Source: Stanieria sp964562685
GTDB lineage: Bacteria; Cyanobacteriota; Cyanobacteriia; Cyanobacteriales; Xenococcaceae
Direction: 5' to 3'
Length of the DNA: 16,170 nt
Assembly (NCBI GenBank): GCA_964562685.1
Contig: CAZLUP010000079.1
Coordinates: forward strand, 1 to 16,170
The position numbers and the translations under genes were made by a program. Shown piece after piece: positions 6,918-13,687 of the stretch (its first letter is position 1; every line of letters starts with the position of its first letter). Under the pieces are notes generated by a model that was given only the letters and a program-made list of their open reading frames with translations, was not told where the DNA came from and ran no database searches.

Positions 6918-8103
6918 TTTCAGCAGCCCTAAGTCGTCGCTAAATAGACTAAGCTGGAAGTATTCTACGTTTCCAGTTTTTATTCTACAAGCTAGACCTG
7001 AACCTCCAAGCTGGTTTATACTCAGCCCTAATGCAGCTATATTTTTCGCGCCATTATAATCAGGGTCGCCTTTCCAGTTACACTCTAAGTTTAAGCATTG
7101 GAAGCTTTTCCCGTTTCGATTGCTAATATGCAGACACTTGTGGCAACTTTTGCTACTGTAGGCTGGATTTACAAGAATCAAAGGAACACCAGCGAGTAAG
7201 CACTTATAGGTCAAGAACTGCCTTAGCTGGTAAAATGCCCAACTATTAGACATTCTTCTTTCCTGCTTAGTTCTCGGTTGTTGATTTGTCCTTTCTCTAA
7301 TTCCCGTTAAATTCTCTAAAAATATTGCTCTACTGCTAGTCACTGCATTATTGACTAGCTGACGCGATATCTTGTGGTTAATATGCTTCTGAAATCTTTT
7401 CTCTTTGCCCGATAACCGTTTCAGCAGCTGCCGACATCTGCGTCTGCTACTGCGCGATGCCCAACGAAGCCTTTATTTGGAGAACTTTTCTCAGGTGAGC
7501 ATATTTGTTTCTGATTTTATTTAACGGCACGCCATTCTAGTTTTCCTTATCTGATGTATAAGCAATGTCTGTTCTACCTAGATCGACTCCCAAAACCTCT
7601 TTCGTAGCGATTGGTTCAGGTGTTTCGTTATCTAGATTAATGTGAATATAATAATCACCGCTTCTTCGTTTAACTAAGGTTGCCGACGTTGGGTTTTGTC
7701 CTTTGAGAATACCTCTTTGGTAGTTCCCAATATCTAAGTCAAATCTAACCCTGTTTTCTAGAAGCTTAATGCTAACTGAGTAGTCAGCTTCTCTAAAACT
7801 AAAGATTCTGGCATCATAACTAACTGAAGTAGGGCTAAATTTTCTAACATTAGCTTTCTTTAGTCTTGCTGTTTTTCTGTTTCCACAGACTCGCCTTAAC
7901 GCTTGGATAGCAAGATTAGAAGACAGTCCAAACCGCAATCTAACATCACCGTAAACTAACTTTTGCATCTTAGCTTTATTGGTTAGTTCGGGCGGTGTGT
8001 TTTGGTTTACCCACTCACAAGCAGCAGCAAACACCTCTAATGTTTTGTCGATTTCGGTGACAAACTTTACAGGTACTTTAAGTTTACAAGCTACTGTTGT
8101 GAC
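6900..8103 (-). pseudogene. tnpB: Decayed IS200/IS605-type tnpB (RuvC nuclease)
   Basis: Conceptual length is about 400 codons, normal for TnpB, the RNA-guided RuvC-like nuclease of IS200/IS605 elements. The N-terminal part begins with TTVACKLKVPVKFVTEID and reaches the first RuvC Asp in LGVDLGRTDIAY. The C-terminal part has RAIFLENLTGIRERTN (second acidic residue), a zinc finger CHKC...CLNLEC and DPDYNGAKNIA (third Asp). Three lesions break it. The expected start codon is GTC (8101-8103), directly after an in-frame TAA. A TAG lies at 7537-7539. A one-base shift maps to the GGG at 7460-7462, after which the reading resumes as ASRSSRRRCRQLLKRLSG. No tnpA is present. The catalytic residues survive, so decay is probably recent. 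Two shorter products starting at GTG 8034 and GTG 7343 could be made but would be incomplete. Confidence 0.85.
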
Positions 8104-8195
8104 TTATTTCATCCATAATATCATATCACCCACGAAACTAAAAGTATAGTGGATGTCCTTTGGAACGAAAATCCTTGCTACATTATGTTGAATAG

Positions 8196-8376
8196 GTGAT
8201 CAACGCCTAACGGCATCTAAGGTTTGGACACTGTTACGACAGTAATGGTTATTTAGTTGAAACTATTCCGTGATCAACGCCTAACGGCATCTAAGGTTAG
8301 TACACGAAATACAAATTTTAAACACTACATATATTAGAAAGTGATCAACGCCTAACGGCATCTAAGGTTAGTACAC
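8196..8376 (-). CRISPR. Short CRISPR array, three 36-nt repeats and two spacers
   Basis: Repeats lie at 8196-8231, 8270-8305 and 8341-8376. Spacers are 38 nt (8232-8269) and 35 nt (8306-8340). The two leader-side repeats are identical. The distal copy differs at 8225 and 8227, as is usual for a terminal repeat. Read on the minus strand, the repeat starts GTGTACTAACC, contains the stem-loop ATGCC-GTTA-GGCGT (5 bp including one G-U pair) and ends TTGATCAC. A Cas6 cut at the base of the stem would leave an 8-nt 5' tag ending GAUCAC. Orientation is inferred from the degenerate distal repeat and from cas2 lying on the other side. The distal edge is about 90 nt from the decayed tnpB, so the array may have lost spacers there. 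Confidence 0.93.
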
Positions 8377-8629
8377 GGCAGTCGCCATAATTTAGATTTG
8401 GTAAGCTTTCTGAGGTAATCTTACAAGCATCTCTAGCAAAATGGCAACTCTGAATCAAAAAACTCATTTCTATGCCAATAAGCAATGCTTGAAATCATCT
8501 TCCCGTCTGGTTTTCAAAAAATTCAAGCACCATTGTGACCCTCAAAAACGCTCAAATACCTTTTCTAGATAGGATAACAACAACTCAAACCCACCACAAG
8601 CTTTCAACAAACAGAGGTGCTTGCTTTTA
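8377..8629 (-). promoter_or_regulatory. CRISPR leader region between cas2 and the array
   Basis: This 253-nt AT-rich stretch without a gene lies between the cas2 stop and the first repeat, where the leader and array promoter are expected. A weak candidate promoter on the minus strand is TTGATT, then 17 nt, then TAGAGA, about 55 nt before the repeat. The role is inferred from position; no strong promoter motif decides it. Confidence 0.55.
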
Positions 8630-8923
8630 TTACAGCACGCGAAACCCTTCATTATTCATCAGCCAAGTATTAGGACGATTATAAGCAGGTAAACTTTTAA
8701 CGCACTGGTGAGATAAGCGGATTAGAATTAAATCGTCTTCAGGAGTGAGAATTTTTTCTAATTGCCAACGCATTTTTTCTCTACCTCGTTGTGAAAGCCA
8801 GCAACGAAAAATGGAATATTGTAAGCGCTCGCCATATCCTTCCAGTAGCTTGTGAGCTTTACGCCAGCGTTTTGGACAGCGGATGTCGTAACAAACTAAG
8901 TACCAATTCTTTTGTTCAGCCAT
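8630..8923 (-). CDS. cas2: CRISPR-associated protein Cas2
   Basis: Cas2 forms the dimeric core of the Cas1-Cas2 integrase that inserts new spacers. The protein has 97 residues, the normal length. It has the ferredoxin-like start YLVCYDIRCPKRWRK, with the conserved Asp in YDI (about residue 13), and the central motif LQYSIFRCWLS. I start at the ATG at 8923, which is preceded by AGGAAGAG and lies 8 nt after the cas1 stop. The frame extends 18 codons upstream into cas1, but that part is unlike Cas2. The leader and array follow directly. The start MAEQKNWYLV and the length fit type I Cas2. Confidence 0.95.
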   Translation of the reverse strand: MAEQKNWYLVCYDIRCPKRWRKAHKLLEGYGERLQYSIFRCWLSQRGREKMRWQLEKILTPEDDLILIRLSHQCVKSLPAYNRPNTWLMNNEGFRVL

Positions 8924-8931
8924 AACTCTTC

Positions 8932-9951
8932 CTATCGTAAAATCAGTTGACCGAATAAACCACCTTCGCCCATCCATTCTTTTTCTAGCAATCTCACCTC
9001 TAGTTCCAAAAGACGACGATAGGTAAGAGAGTATTTAGTAACGGGGTGTTTCCAGGTTTCTTGTTTACGCTGTTCGTAGAGTTCGACTAATTTACGCCGT
9101 CCTGTTTCGCTCAACCAAACTTGTTCGCCACGAATCTCGAAGTCATCATTAATCTCCCATTGTTGACGATTAATAGAAGCTACTATCGGCATATCTACGA
9201 GGATGACTCGAAAAATTTCCATTAAATCTAAGGCTAGGGGCGCAGCAACAGATCGGGGTTGATGGTAAAAACCCAATGCTGGTTCTAACCCGACTGTCAG
9301 AATAGCATTCATTACATCTTTGATTAATAATGAATAGCCAAAACCCAGTAAGGCATTAAATCTGTCTTTAGGAGGGCGACGATTGCGACCGTCAAACTGC
9401 ATTTGCGGAGGAACATCCGAACTCAAAAGACAAGGTAAAGCACCAAAGTATAAAGCAGCTAATTTACCTTCTATCCCCAAAAGAGATTCAAACGAGTTGA
9501 TTTGAGGAATCTGGGCGACTATAGCTTGCATTTGCTTAATATTTCGCTCTAATTTCATTGATTTGAGCTTTTTAATTCGTCTACCACGCATAAGGAATTT
9601 ACGTTGTCCCTGTCCGCGACAGTTGACTAATTTTTTAGCTAATGACAGACAAAATTCGGGATTATTCAGTGCTTGATACTGCCTAATCCGTCGTTGAATG
9701 CTTTCCTGACGATTATCAAAACTACCAATATAGCGACCGCCACCAGAGACAAAATGAATCCCAATTCCTCGGTCGGCGCAAAAGTGCAGAGCTTGAGTGG
9801 AAATTTGAGAAAAACTATGAAGTACTAACTGTCCTACTTGTTGGGCTGGTACTTTTTCTACTTGTCGGTCTTTACGAGTAATTTTGATTTGTTCTCCAGT
9901 ACGACCCACTTTCGTTCCTGGTTCGAGAATATGTAAAATCTCTCTCATCAT
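8932..9951 (-). CDS. cas1: CRISPR-associated endonuclease/integrase Cas1
   Basis: Cas1 catalyses spacer integration with Cas2. From the ATG at 9951 it has 339 residues, a normal size. The N-terminal beta domain starts REILHILEPGTKVGRTGEQI. The helical catalytic domain shows Glu161 (LLGIEGKLAALYFGAL), His230 (LGFYHQPR) and Asp242/Glu245 (LDLMEIFRVILVDMPI), the expected metal ligands. The start is doubtful. No Shine-Dalgarno precedes the ATGATG, and the first 80 nt overlap the cas4 frame. The Cas4 frame reads PQDDER just before the point where the Cas1 frame continues EILHILEPG. A Cas4-Cas1 fusion interrupted at the (GA)4 tract is therefore a real alternative; Cas4-Cas1 fusions are known in MYXAN-type loci. 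All Cas1 catalytic residues are intact. Confidence 0.95.
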   Translation of the reverse strand: MMREILHILEPGTKVGRTGEQIKITRKDRQVEKVPAQQVGQLVLHSFSQISTQALHFCADRGIGIHFVSGGGRYIGSFDNRQESIQRRIRQYQALNNPEFCLSLAKKLVNCRGQGQRKFLMRGRRIKKLKSMKLERNIKQMQAIVAQIPQINSFESLLGIEGKLAALYFGALPCLLSSDVPPQMQFDGRNRRPPKDRFNALLGFGYSLLIKDVMNAILTVGLEPALGFYHQPRSVAAPLALDLMEIFRVILVDMPIVASINRQQWEINDDFEIRGEQVWLSETGRRKLVELYEQRKQETWKHPVTKYSLTYRRLLELEVRLLEKEWMGEGGLFGQLILR

Positions 9952-10585
9952 CTTGAGGAAAAAGACGTAGTGGTTCGCATTCTTTGTTATGAACTAATCT
10001 AGCTTCTTCTGGTAAACAGACAGGAGACAGAGAACAACGAGTGCAGAGTTTTTCATTTTCCGTTACTGGTGGACGATGAATTGAGGTTCGTATCTGTCGG
10101 GCAAGAGCGATCGCGTTTTCTACATCTTTTTTCCCTTCATTATCGAAAGGTATGTGAACCAAGACATTATCGGCATGGTAGCGAATTCTACCTTCAGTAA
10201 CTTTAATTCCCAACGCAGATTCGATTAGGTAGCAGTAAGCCAAGATTTGAATGCGATCGCTCTCCCAGGCTTGGGGCTGTTTATTCTCATCTCGATGGCA
10301 GCGTCCTCGTTTATGTTCGTAAGGAATCGTTTGACCGTCACGGGTTCTAAGTGCGTCAACTTTTCCCCTCAATCCCAGTTCTTCACTGACTAAATATAAA
10401 TCTTCCCAATCTTCATCTTCTTTTTTTTCTAGTTCGGCGTGTAATCTGCGTCCAGCAAACACGGCTGCATCTTGGGTATAAAGTTCTTCTACTTCTTCGA
10501 GATAGAAAAGAGGAGGACAATAAGCCAGAGCATGAAGGGCAGAAACACGAATAGTCTCAGTTTTGGGAATAGGTAGTAATTGCAT
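9872..10585 (-). CDS. cas4: CRISPR-associated exonuclease Cas4
   Basis: Cas4 is a RecB-like nuclease with an iron-sulfur cluster that trims pre-spacers and selects the PAM side. Seen: Cys23 (LAYCPPLFYLEE), the metal motif GKVDALRTRDG with Asp77, Glu90/Lys92 in IPYEHKRGR, the QILAYCYL helix (Gln113, Tyr117) and the C-terminal cysteines C191, C194 and C200 (CTRCSLSPVC), which with Cys23 make the cluster. The last 22 residues after DDER (DFTYSRTRNES...) are unlike the family and arise by reading through the start of cas1 in another frame. I infer that the authentic reading continues into Cas1. The ATG at 10585 lacks a strong Shine-Dalgarno. A 105-nt AT-rich gap separates it from cas5, so a separate promoter is possible but none is clear. 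Confidence 0.92.
   Translation of the reverse strand: MQLLPIPKTETIRVSALHALAYCPPLFYLEEVEELYTQDAAVFAGRRLHAELEKKEDEDWEDLYLVSEELGLRGKVDALRTRDGQTIPYEHKRGRCHRDENKQPQAWESDRIQILAYCYLIESALGIKVTEGRIRYHADNVLVHIPFDNEGKKDVENAIALARQIRTSIHRPPVTENEKLCTRCSLSPVCLPEEARLVHNKECEPLRLFPQDDERDFTYSRTRNESGSYWRTNQNYS
9939..9946 (-). other. (GA)4 tract at the Cas4/Cas1 frame junction
   Basis: On the minus strand the sequence GAT GAT followed by (GA)4 and TTTT separates the Cas4 and Cas1 frames. One more GA unit would give the continuous reading QDDER-EILHILEPG, fusing Cas4 to Cas1 (about 550 residues). The geometry is seen directly. Whether it is a mutation, an assembly error or a functional switch is unknown. Confidence 0.6.
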
Positions 10586-10690
10586 CTATGTAACTTTTTT
10601 GTTGAATTTTGATTACAATTACTTTAACTATTCAACCTGGCAAAAACGTTTCCATGTTCCTGACTTTATTTTTAATTTATTAAGTAAAAT

Positions 10691-11314
10691 TTAATTAGCT
10701 TGAATTTCAACCCAGCAATCAGGACTGAACTCTCCTAGTGAAAATCTTTGAAAAATTCCTCGCTGATTTTGACGATTAATCCAGACTGGTAAACTAATCA
10801 AACCACGACAATCTTTTATTAACCAATCAATTTTTCCATCCTCTTCTCGATAAGGTCTTATTCCGTTGATTAATGCCCAAGATTCTCCTAAACTAAGTCC
10901 ACCAAAACGAGTAATCTGTTCTGGAGAAATAAGCGCGATCGCAACTCTTTCATCTAGTTTAATTTTTGCTGATTCTTCACTTGAATCAAGTTTTACCACT
11001 ACCTTTAAATCTGTTAGCAATTCTTGAAAATTAGGCTTAGAAAACTGACTGGGAGGATAAATCCCCATATGAGTTTTACTAAATTTGTGGTGTCGCTGTT
11101 TCCTAACAATGCGAGAAATTGGCGGTGTATTTCCAATAATTCCCATCGCAAGTTTTACCCCTAAATGAGCCGTTAAATTTTCTTCCCCTACCAAGGAAAG
11201 TAAAAAACCATAAATAGTAGAAGGAGGGGGAAAGAGATAGGTTTCTTTATAATCCCTTGCAAAGCTGCGAGGAAAGCTTGTACAGGGACAGTCGATATAT
11301 AAGGTTTCATTCAT
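10691..11314 (-). CDS. cas5: CRISPR-associated protein Cas5 (DevS-like)
   Basis: Cas5 is a RAMP-fold subunit that holds the 5' tag of the crRNA at the foot of the Cascade complex. It has 207 residues. The N-terminal beta strand LYIDCPCTSFPR and the motif YLFPPPSTIYGFLLSLVGEE (about residues 26-45) are the standard Cas5 signature; the rest is variable. Placement directly after a DevR-like cas7 matches DevS in MYXAN-type loci. Its ATG at 11314 overlaps the cas7 stop as TAATG, so translation is probably coupled to cas7. No stand-alone promoter is seen. The Cas5 family is secure; the subtype is inferred from its partners. Confidence 0.9.
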   Translation of the reverse strand: MNETLYIDCPCTSFPRSFARDYKETYLFPPPSTIYGFLLSLVGEENLTAHLGVKLAMGIIGNTPPISRIVRKQRHHKFSKTHMGIYPPSQFSKPNFQELLTDLKVVVKLDSSEESAKIKLDERVAIALISPEQITRFGGLSLGESWALINGIRPYREEDGKIDWLIKDCRGLISLPVWINRQNQRGIFQRFSLGEFSPDCWVEIQAN

Positions 11315-12174
11315 TAAGCCTTTACCTCTGTTTTTAGCATTTTCTTGGCTTCAGCGATCGCTTCTTTAATGCCTCGATAAACATTAACTTTTAATCCTTT
11401 GAGTTGTTCGCCATAGGGAGTATCGGTAATTTCACCTGCTACGATTAACTCTTGCGCTTGCACATCTTTAATATCAACTAAACGAACTAAACGAGGACAA
11501 CCAACAGAATCACCAATTCTTTCAAAGCAATTCATAATCCACGGACTAGGATCTTCAGTTATTCTGATTGCGATAGATTCAGGACGAAATTCATATAAGA
11601 AACGAGCATGATTTCCACCAACGTGCTTAACGGCTGGTATGGCATCTAATAATAATTTAGCCCTTTCTGGGTCTTTTAAACTGCTAGGAGTTAAAGCCAA
11701 AGTATATTGATAAGCAGTGCAATGAACTTCTGTATTGTGAATTGAGGTTTTTCCTTTTTCACCACCTTTAGAACCAAAGGTAATATCACCCCAATAAGGA
11801 TCGAGACTCATAGCCCGACTTACTTCTAACGCACCACGACGCTTGGTTGTAGCATTCTTATTATCTTTATCTTTCTTGGCATCCATAAAGCCAAAAAGAT
11901 CGTCATCAATATAGGTTTCAGCGTTATATTTTTCATCTTTGATATTGTAAACATCAGCTTCAGCATCAAAAGTACGATTAACTCGATCTGGCTGAGAATT
12001 TTGTAAGTATTCTCGATATGCCCAACGAATTGCATCAGCACTTACAGTCGTATATTGGTCGTTACCTCTAGTAATTTTTTGTAAAGTAGATAGTGTACTA
12101 CCATCTCCTTCACCTCGGTTATTAGCAGCAACGGCAGTGGGGGTAACAACAGTAACAAAAATATGTTGTGTCAT
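11314..12174 (-). CDS. cas7: CRISPR-associated protein Cas7 (DevR/Cst2-like)
   Basis: Cas7 is the RAMP-fold backbone subunit, present in several copies along the crRNA. The protein has 286 residues. It begins IFVTVVTPTAVAANNRGEGDGST, and DDDLFGFMDA and RRGALEVSRAMSLDPYWGD (about residues 90-130) are typical of the DevR/Cst2 branch found in I-B and MYXAN loci. A lysine-rich, low-complexity stretch (KKDKDNKNATTKRR) lies in the flexible thumb-like insertion between these motifs. The ATG at 12174 has AAGGAG 7 nt upstream, a strong site that fits the high copy number needed for this subunit. The gap to cas8 is 32 nt, and the stop overlaps the cas5 start. Confidence 0.93.
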   Translation of the reverse strand: MTQHIFVTVVTPTAVAANNRGEGDGSTLSTLQKITRGNDQYTTVSADAIRWAYREYLQNSQPDRVNRTFDAEADVYNIKDEKYNAETYIDDDLFGFMDAKKDKDNKNATTKRRGALEVSRAMSLDPYWGDITFGSKGGEKGKTSIHNTEVHCTAYQYTLALTPSSLKDPERAKLLLDAIPAVKHVGGNHARFLYEFRPESIAIRITEDPSPWIMNCFERIGDSVGCPRLVRLVDIKDVQAQELIVAGEITDTPYGEQLKGLKVNVYRGIKEAIAEAKKMLKTEVKA

Positions 12175-12206
12175 GTTTTTTCTCCTTAATAATGATTAAA
12201 AACTAA

Positions 12207-12623
12207 TTAAATAGACATTTCAAAGCCTTCTTCGACTTCAGAAATAGATTCGTCCAGCACTTCTTCTGGAATTTCAGATTTACCATCTTTGCCTTTTCCC
12301 GTGTAAGATGCGATCGCAAGTAGAGCTAAATCTCGCGCTTGTTTCCATTGGTTATCTTTGTGAAGCCATTGATAAATTTCTGCACCTACTCCTCTAGTTG
12401 ATTTGCTACGATAGCGACTGAGAAAATCAACCATTGTTTTGGCAAAATCCTGTTGTGTACTAGGTCTTTGTAAACGATTAATCACCTTGTCAACTGACTG
12501 TTTATAATCAAGAGGACGACCTTGTTTTTGAGCTTGTATAATTTGCTCTCGTAAAAAACTACTGAAAGCTCCTTGAACAGCATCGAAAAATGTCTGCTCA
12601 AGTTGATCGAGATATTGAGACAT
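12207..12623 (-). CDS. Candidate Cas11-like small subunit from an internal start in cas8
   Basis: An in-frame ATG at 12623 (residue 354 of Cas8) has AGGA 9 nt upstream. It would give a 138-residue product beginning MSQYLDQLEQTFFDAVQ and running to the Cas8 stop. The segment appears mostly helical. Type I-B, I-C and I-D systems are known to make Cas11 this way from within their large-subunit gene, and the size and position fit. Production is not shown by the sequence; a chance Shine-Dalgarno is the alternative. Confidence 0.5.
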   Translation of the reverse strand: MSQYLDQLEQTFFDAVQGAFSSFLREQIIQAQKQGRPLDYKQSVDKVINRLQRPSTQQDFAKTMVDFLSRYRSKSTRGVGAEIYQWLHKDNQWKQARDLALLAIASYTGKGKDGKSEIPEEVLDESISEVEEGFEMSI

Positions 12624-13682
12624 ACTTACTAATCCTTTTCTTTCATAAAGTTCATTTTGTTTTTTCCATTCATAAAAACCTGAATACCAGGGTTTACCAA
12701 TAATCAGGTTGTCGCAAAGCCAAGGTAAAACTTTGGAAATGGCTAACCAAGTTTCTCCTTTATCATTGGTACGAACTGTAGGTTTAAAAAACTGAAAAGC
12801 TGAATCGTATAAATCTAAGATTTCATCATCTACTCTGACTCGATATACAGCTTGCTTTAAGTAGCTTTGGCTGCCATCCCATTGTTGTTTACCTAGTTGA
12901 TAAACCTCGCAATAATCGACTCTCCATTGTTTATTATCTTCAATTAGCTTTTCTTGAAGTAAAAAACGTAATCCCGATTCTCCAGAACTGCTAGAGCAAA
13001 AATCACGATAGGTGCTTCCAGAATAATTTTTTCTTCGTCTTACCCATTCGGAGATATTTTTAACTTCTGGAATAACAACCGCCGAACGATATCCAGATAA
13101 TTGATAATAACTACAAGCTAAAGGAAGAAAAACTAGAGCTAGGAAACCTTCGGGAGACTCCTGATAAGCACCATGAGCAAAACATTCTACTAATCCAGGT
13201 AAATGATGACCTTTAACAGGAATTTCAGGTTTAAATTTTCCTTTAGCGTTAAAAGCTTCCTTAAAATCTCTAGTGTAATAACAGTCTTCTACAAGTCTGA
13301 AAGAACGAGAAATTTCGGGTTGACCTTCATCAATTAGAAACGTTAAAGTGACGGGCTGCTTATTCTGTTGTCTTTGTTTTCCATGCTGAAGAAAAGTTGT
13401 CGTGACTCCTTCGCTGAAGATATATTTTCCTTGTTGGTCTAAATTAAGAGCAGGAACATCTAAATAACCATCTTGAAGACGATAAGTTTGTTGTAGTAAA
13501 CCCAATACAGCTTCTTTATCGCTGCATGACCAAGATAAATTCACCGCATCTTCTGTAACGTCCCAGTTTATAGGAACATCATTGGGATTAATAACCGATA
13601 AAGCTAAAGCCAAACCAGCAATTCCAGCGCGATGGGGAAGTAGGGTGTTAGGGTCAAAAATAGATAGGGTAAGTTCTGTCAT
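12207..13682 (-). CDS. cas8: CRISPR-associated large subunit Cas8 (MYXAN/I-B-like, DevT position)
   Basis: The large subunit of Cascade, which recognises the PAM and unwinds target DNA. It has 491 residues, in the range for this branch. I assign it from its place between cas3' and the DevR-like cas7 and from its general resemblance to cyanobacterial MYXAN Cas8a1-type proteins. Cas8 proteins share few motifs, so the subtype is less certain. Seen: an N-terminal domain beginning LSIFDPNTLLPHRAGIAGLALAL, a central region with KGHHLPGLVECFAHGAY and PLACSYYQLSGYRSAVVIP, and a helical C-terminus (from about 354) that could act as the small subunit. The ATG at 13682 lies 5 nt after the cas3' stop, with a weak Shine-Dalgarno, so coupled translation is likely. 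The tail (about 462-491) is acidic. Confidence 0.85.
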   Translation of the reverse strand: MTELTLSIFDPNTLLPHRAGIAGLALALSVINPNDVPINWDVTEDAVNLSWSCSDKEAVLGLLQQTYRLQDGYLDVPALNLDQQGKYIFSEGVTTTFLQHGKQRQQNKQPVTLTFLIDEGQPEISRSFRLVEDCYYTRDFKEAFNAKGKFKPEIPVKGHHLPGLVECFAHGAYQESPEGFLALVFLPLACSYYQLSGYRSAVVIPEVKNISEWVRRRKNYSGSTYRDFCSSSSGESGLRFLLQEKLIEDNKQWRVDYCEVYQLGKQQWDGSQSYLKQAVYRVRVDDEILDLYDSAFQFFKPTVRTNDKGETWLAISKVLPWLCDNLIIGKPWYSGFYEWKKQNELYERKGLVSMSQYLDQLEQTFFDAVQGAFSSFLREQIIQAQKQGRPLDYKQSVDKVINRLQRPSTQQDFAKTMVDFLSRYRSKSTRGVGAEIYQWLHKDNQWKQARDLALLAIASYTGKGKDGKSEIPEEVLDESISEVEEGFEMSI

Positions 13683-13687
13683 TTTGA

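Noticed and set aside
8110..8155. CATCCA ... TGGATG inverted repeat upstream of tnpB as the transposon left end.
   Set aside because: Only 6 bp over a 34-nt loop in AT-rich DNA; too weak to assign an element end.
8100..8195. A further degenerate CRISPR repeat beyond the distal one.
   Set aside because: No similarity to the repeat could be aligned by eye at the expected 71-74 nt spacing.
10586..10690. An internal promoter for cas4-cas1-cas2.
   Set aside because: The 105-nt gap is AT-rich with scattered TTGAAT/TGTAAT matches, but none at proper spacing.
11826..12041. A 71-codon open frame on the minus strand.
   Set aside because: It is an out-of-frame shadow inside cas7 with low-complexity hydrophobic content.
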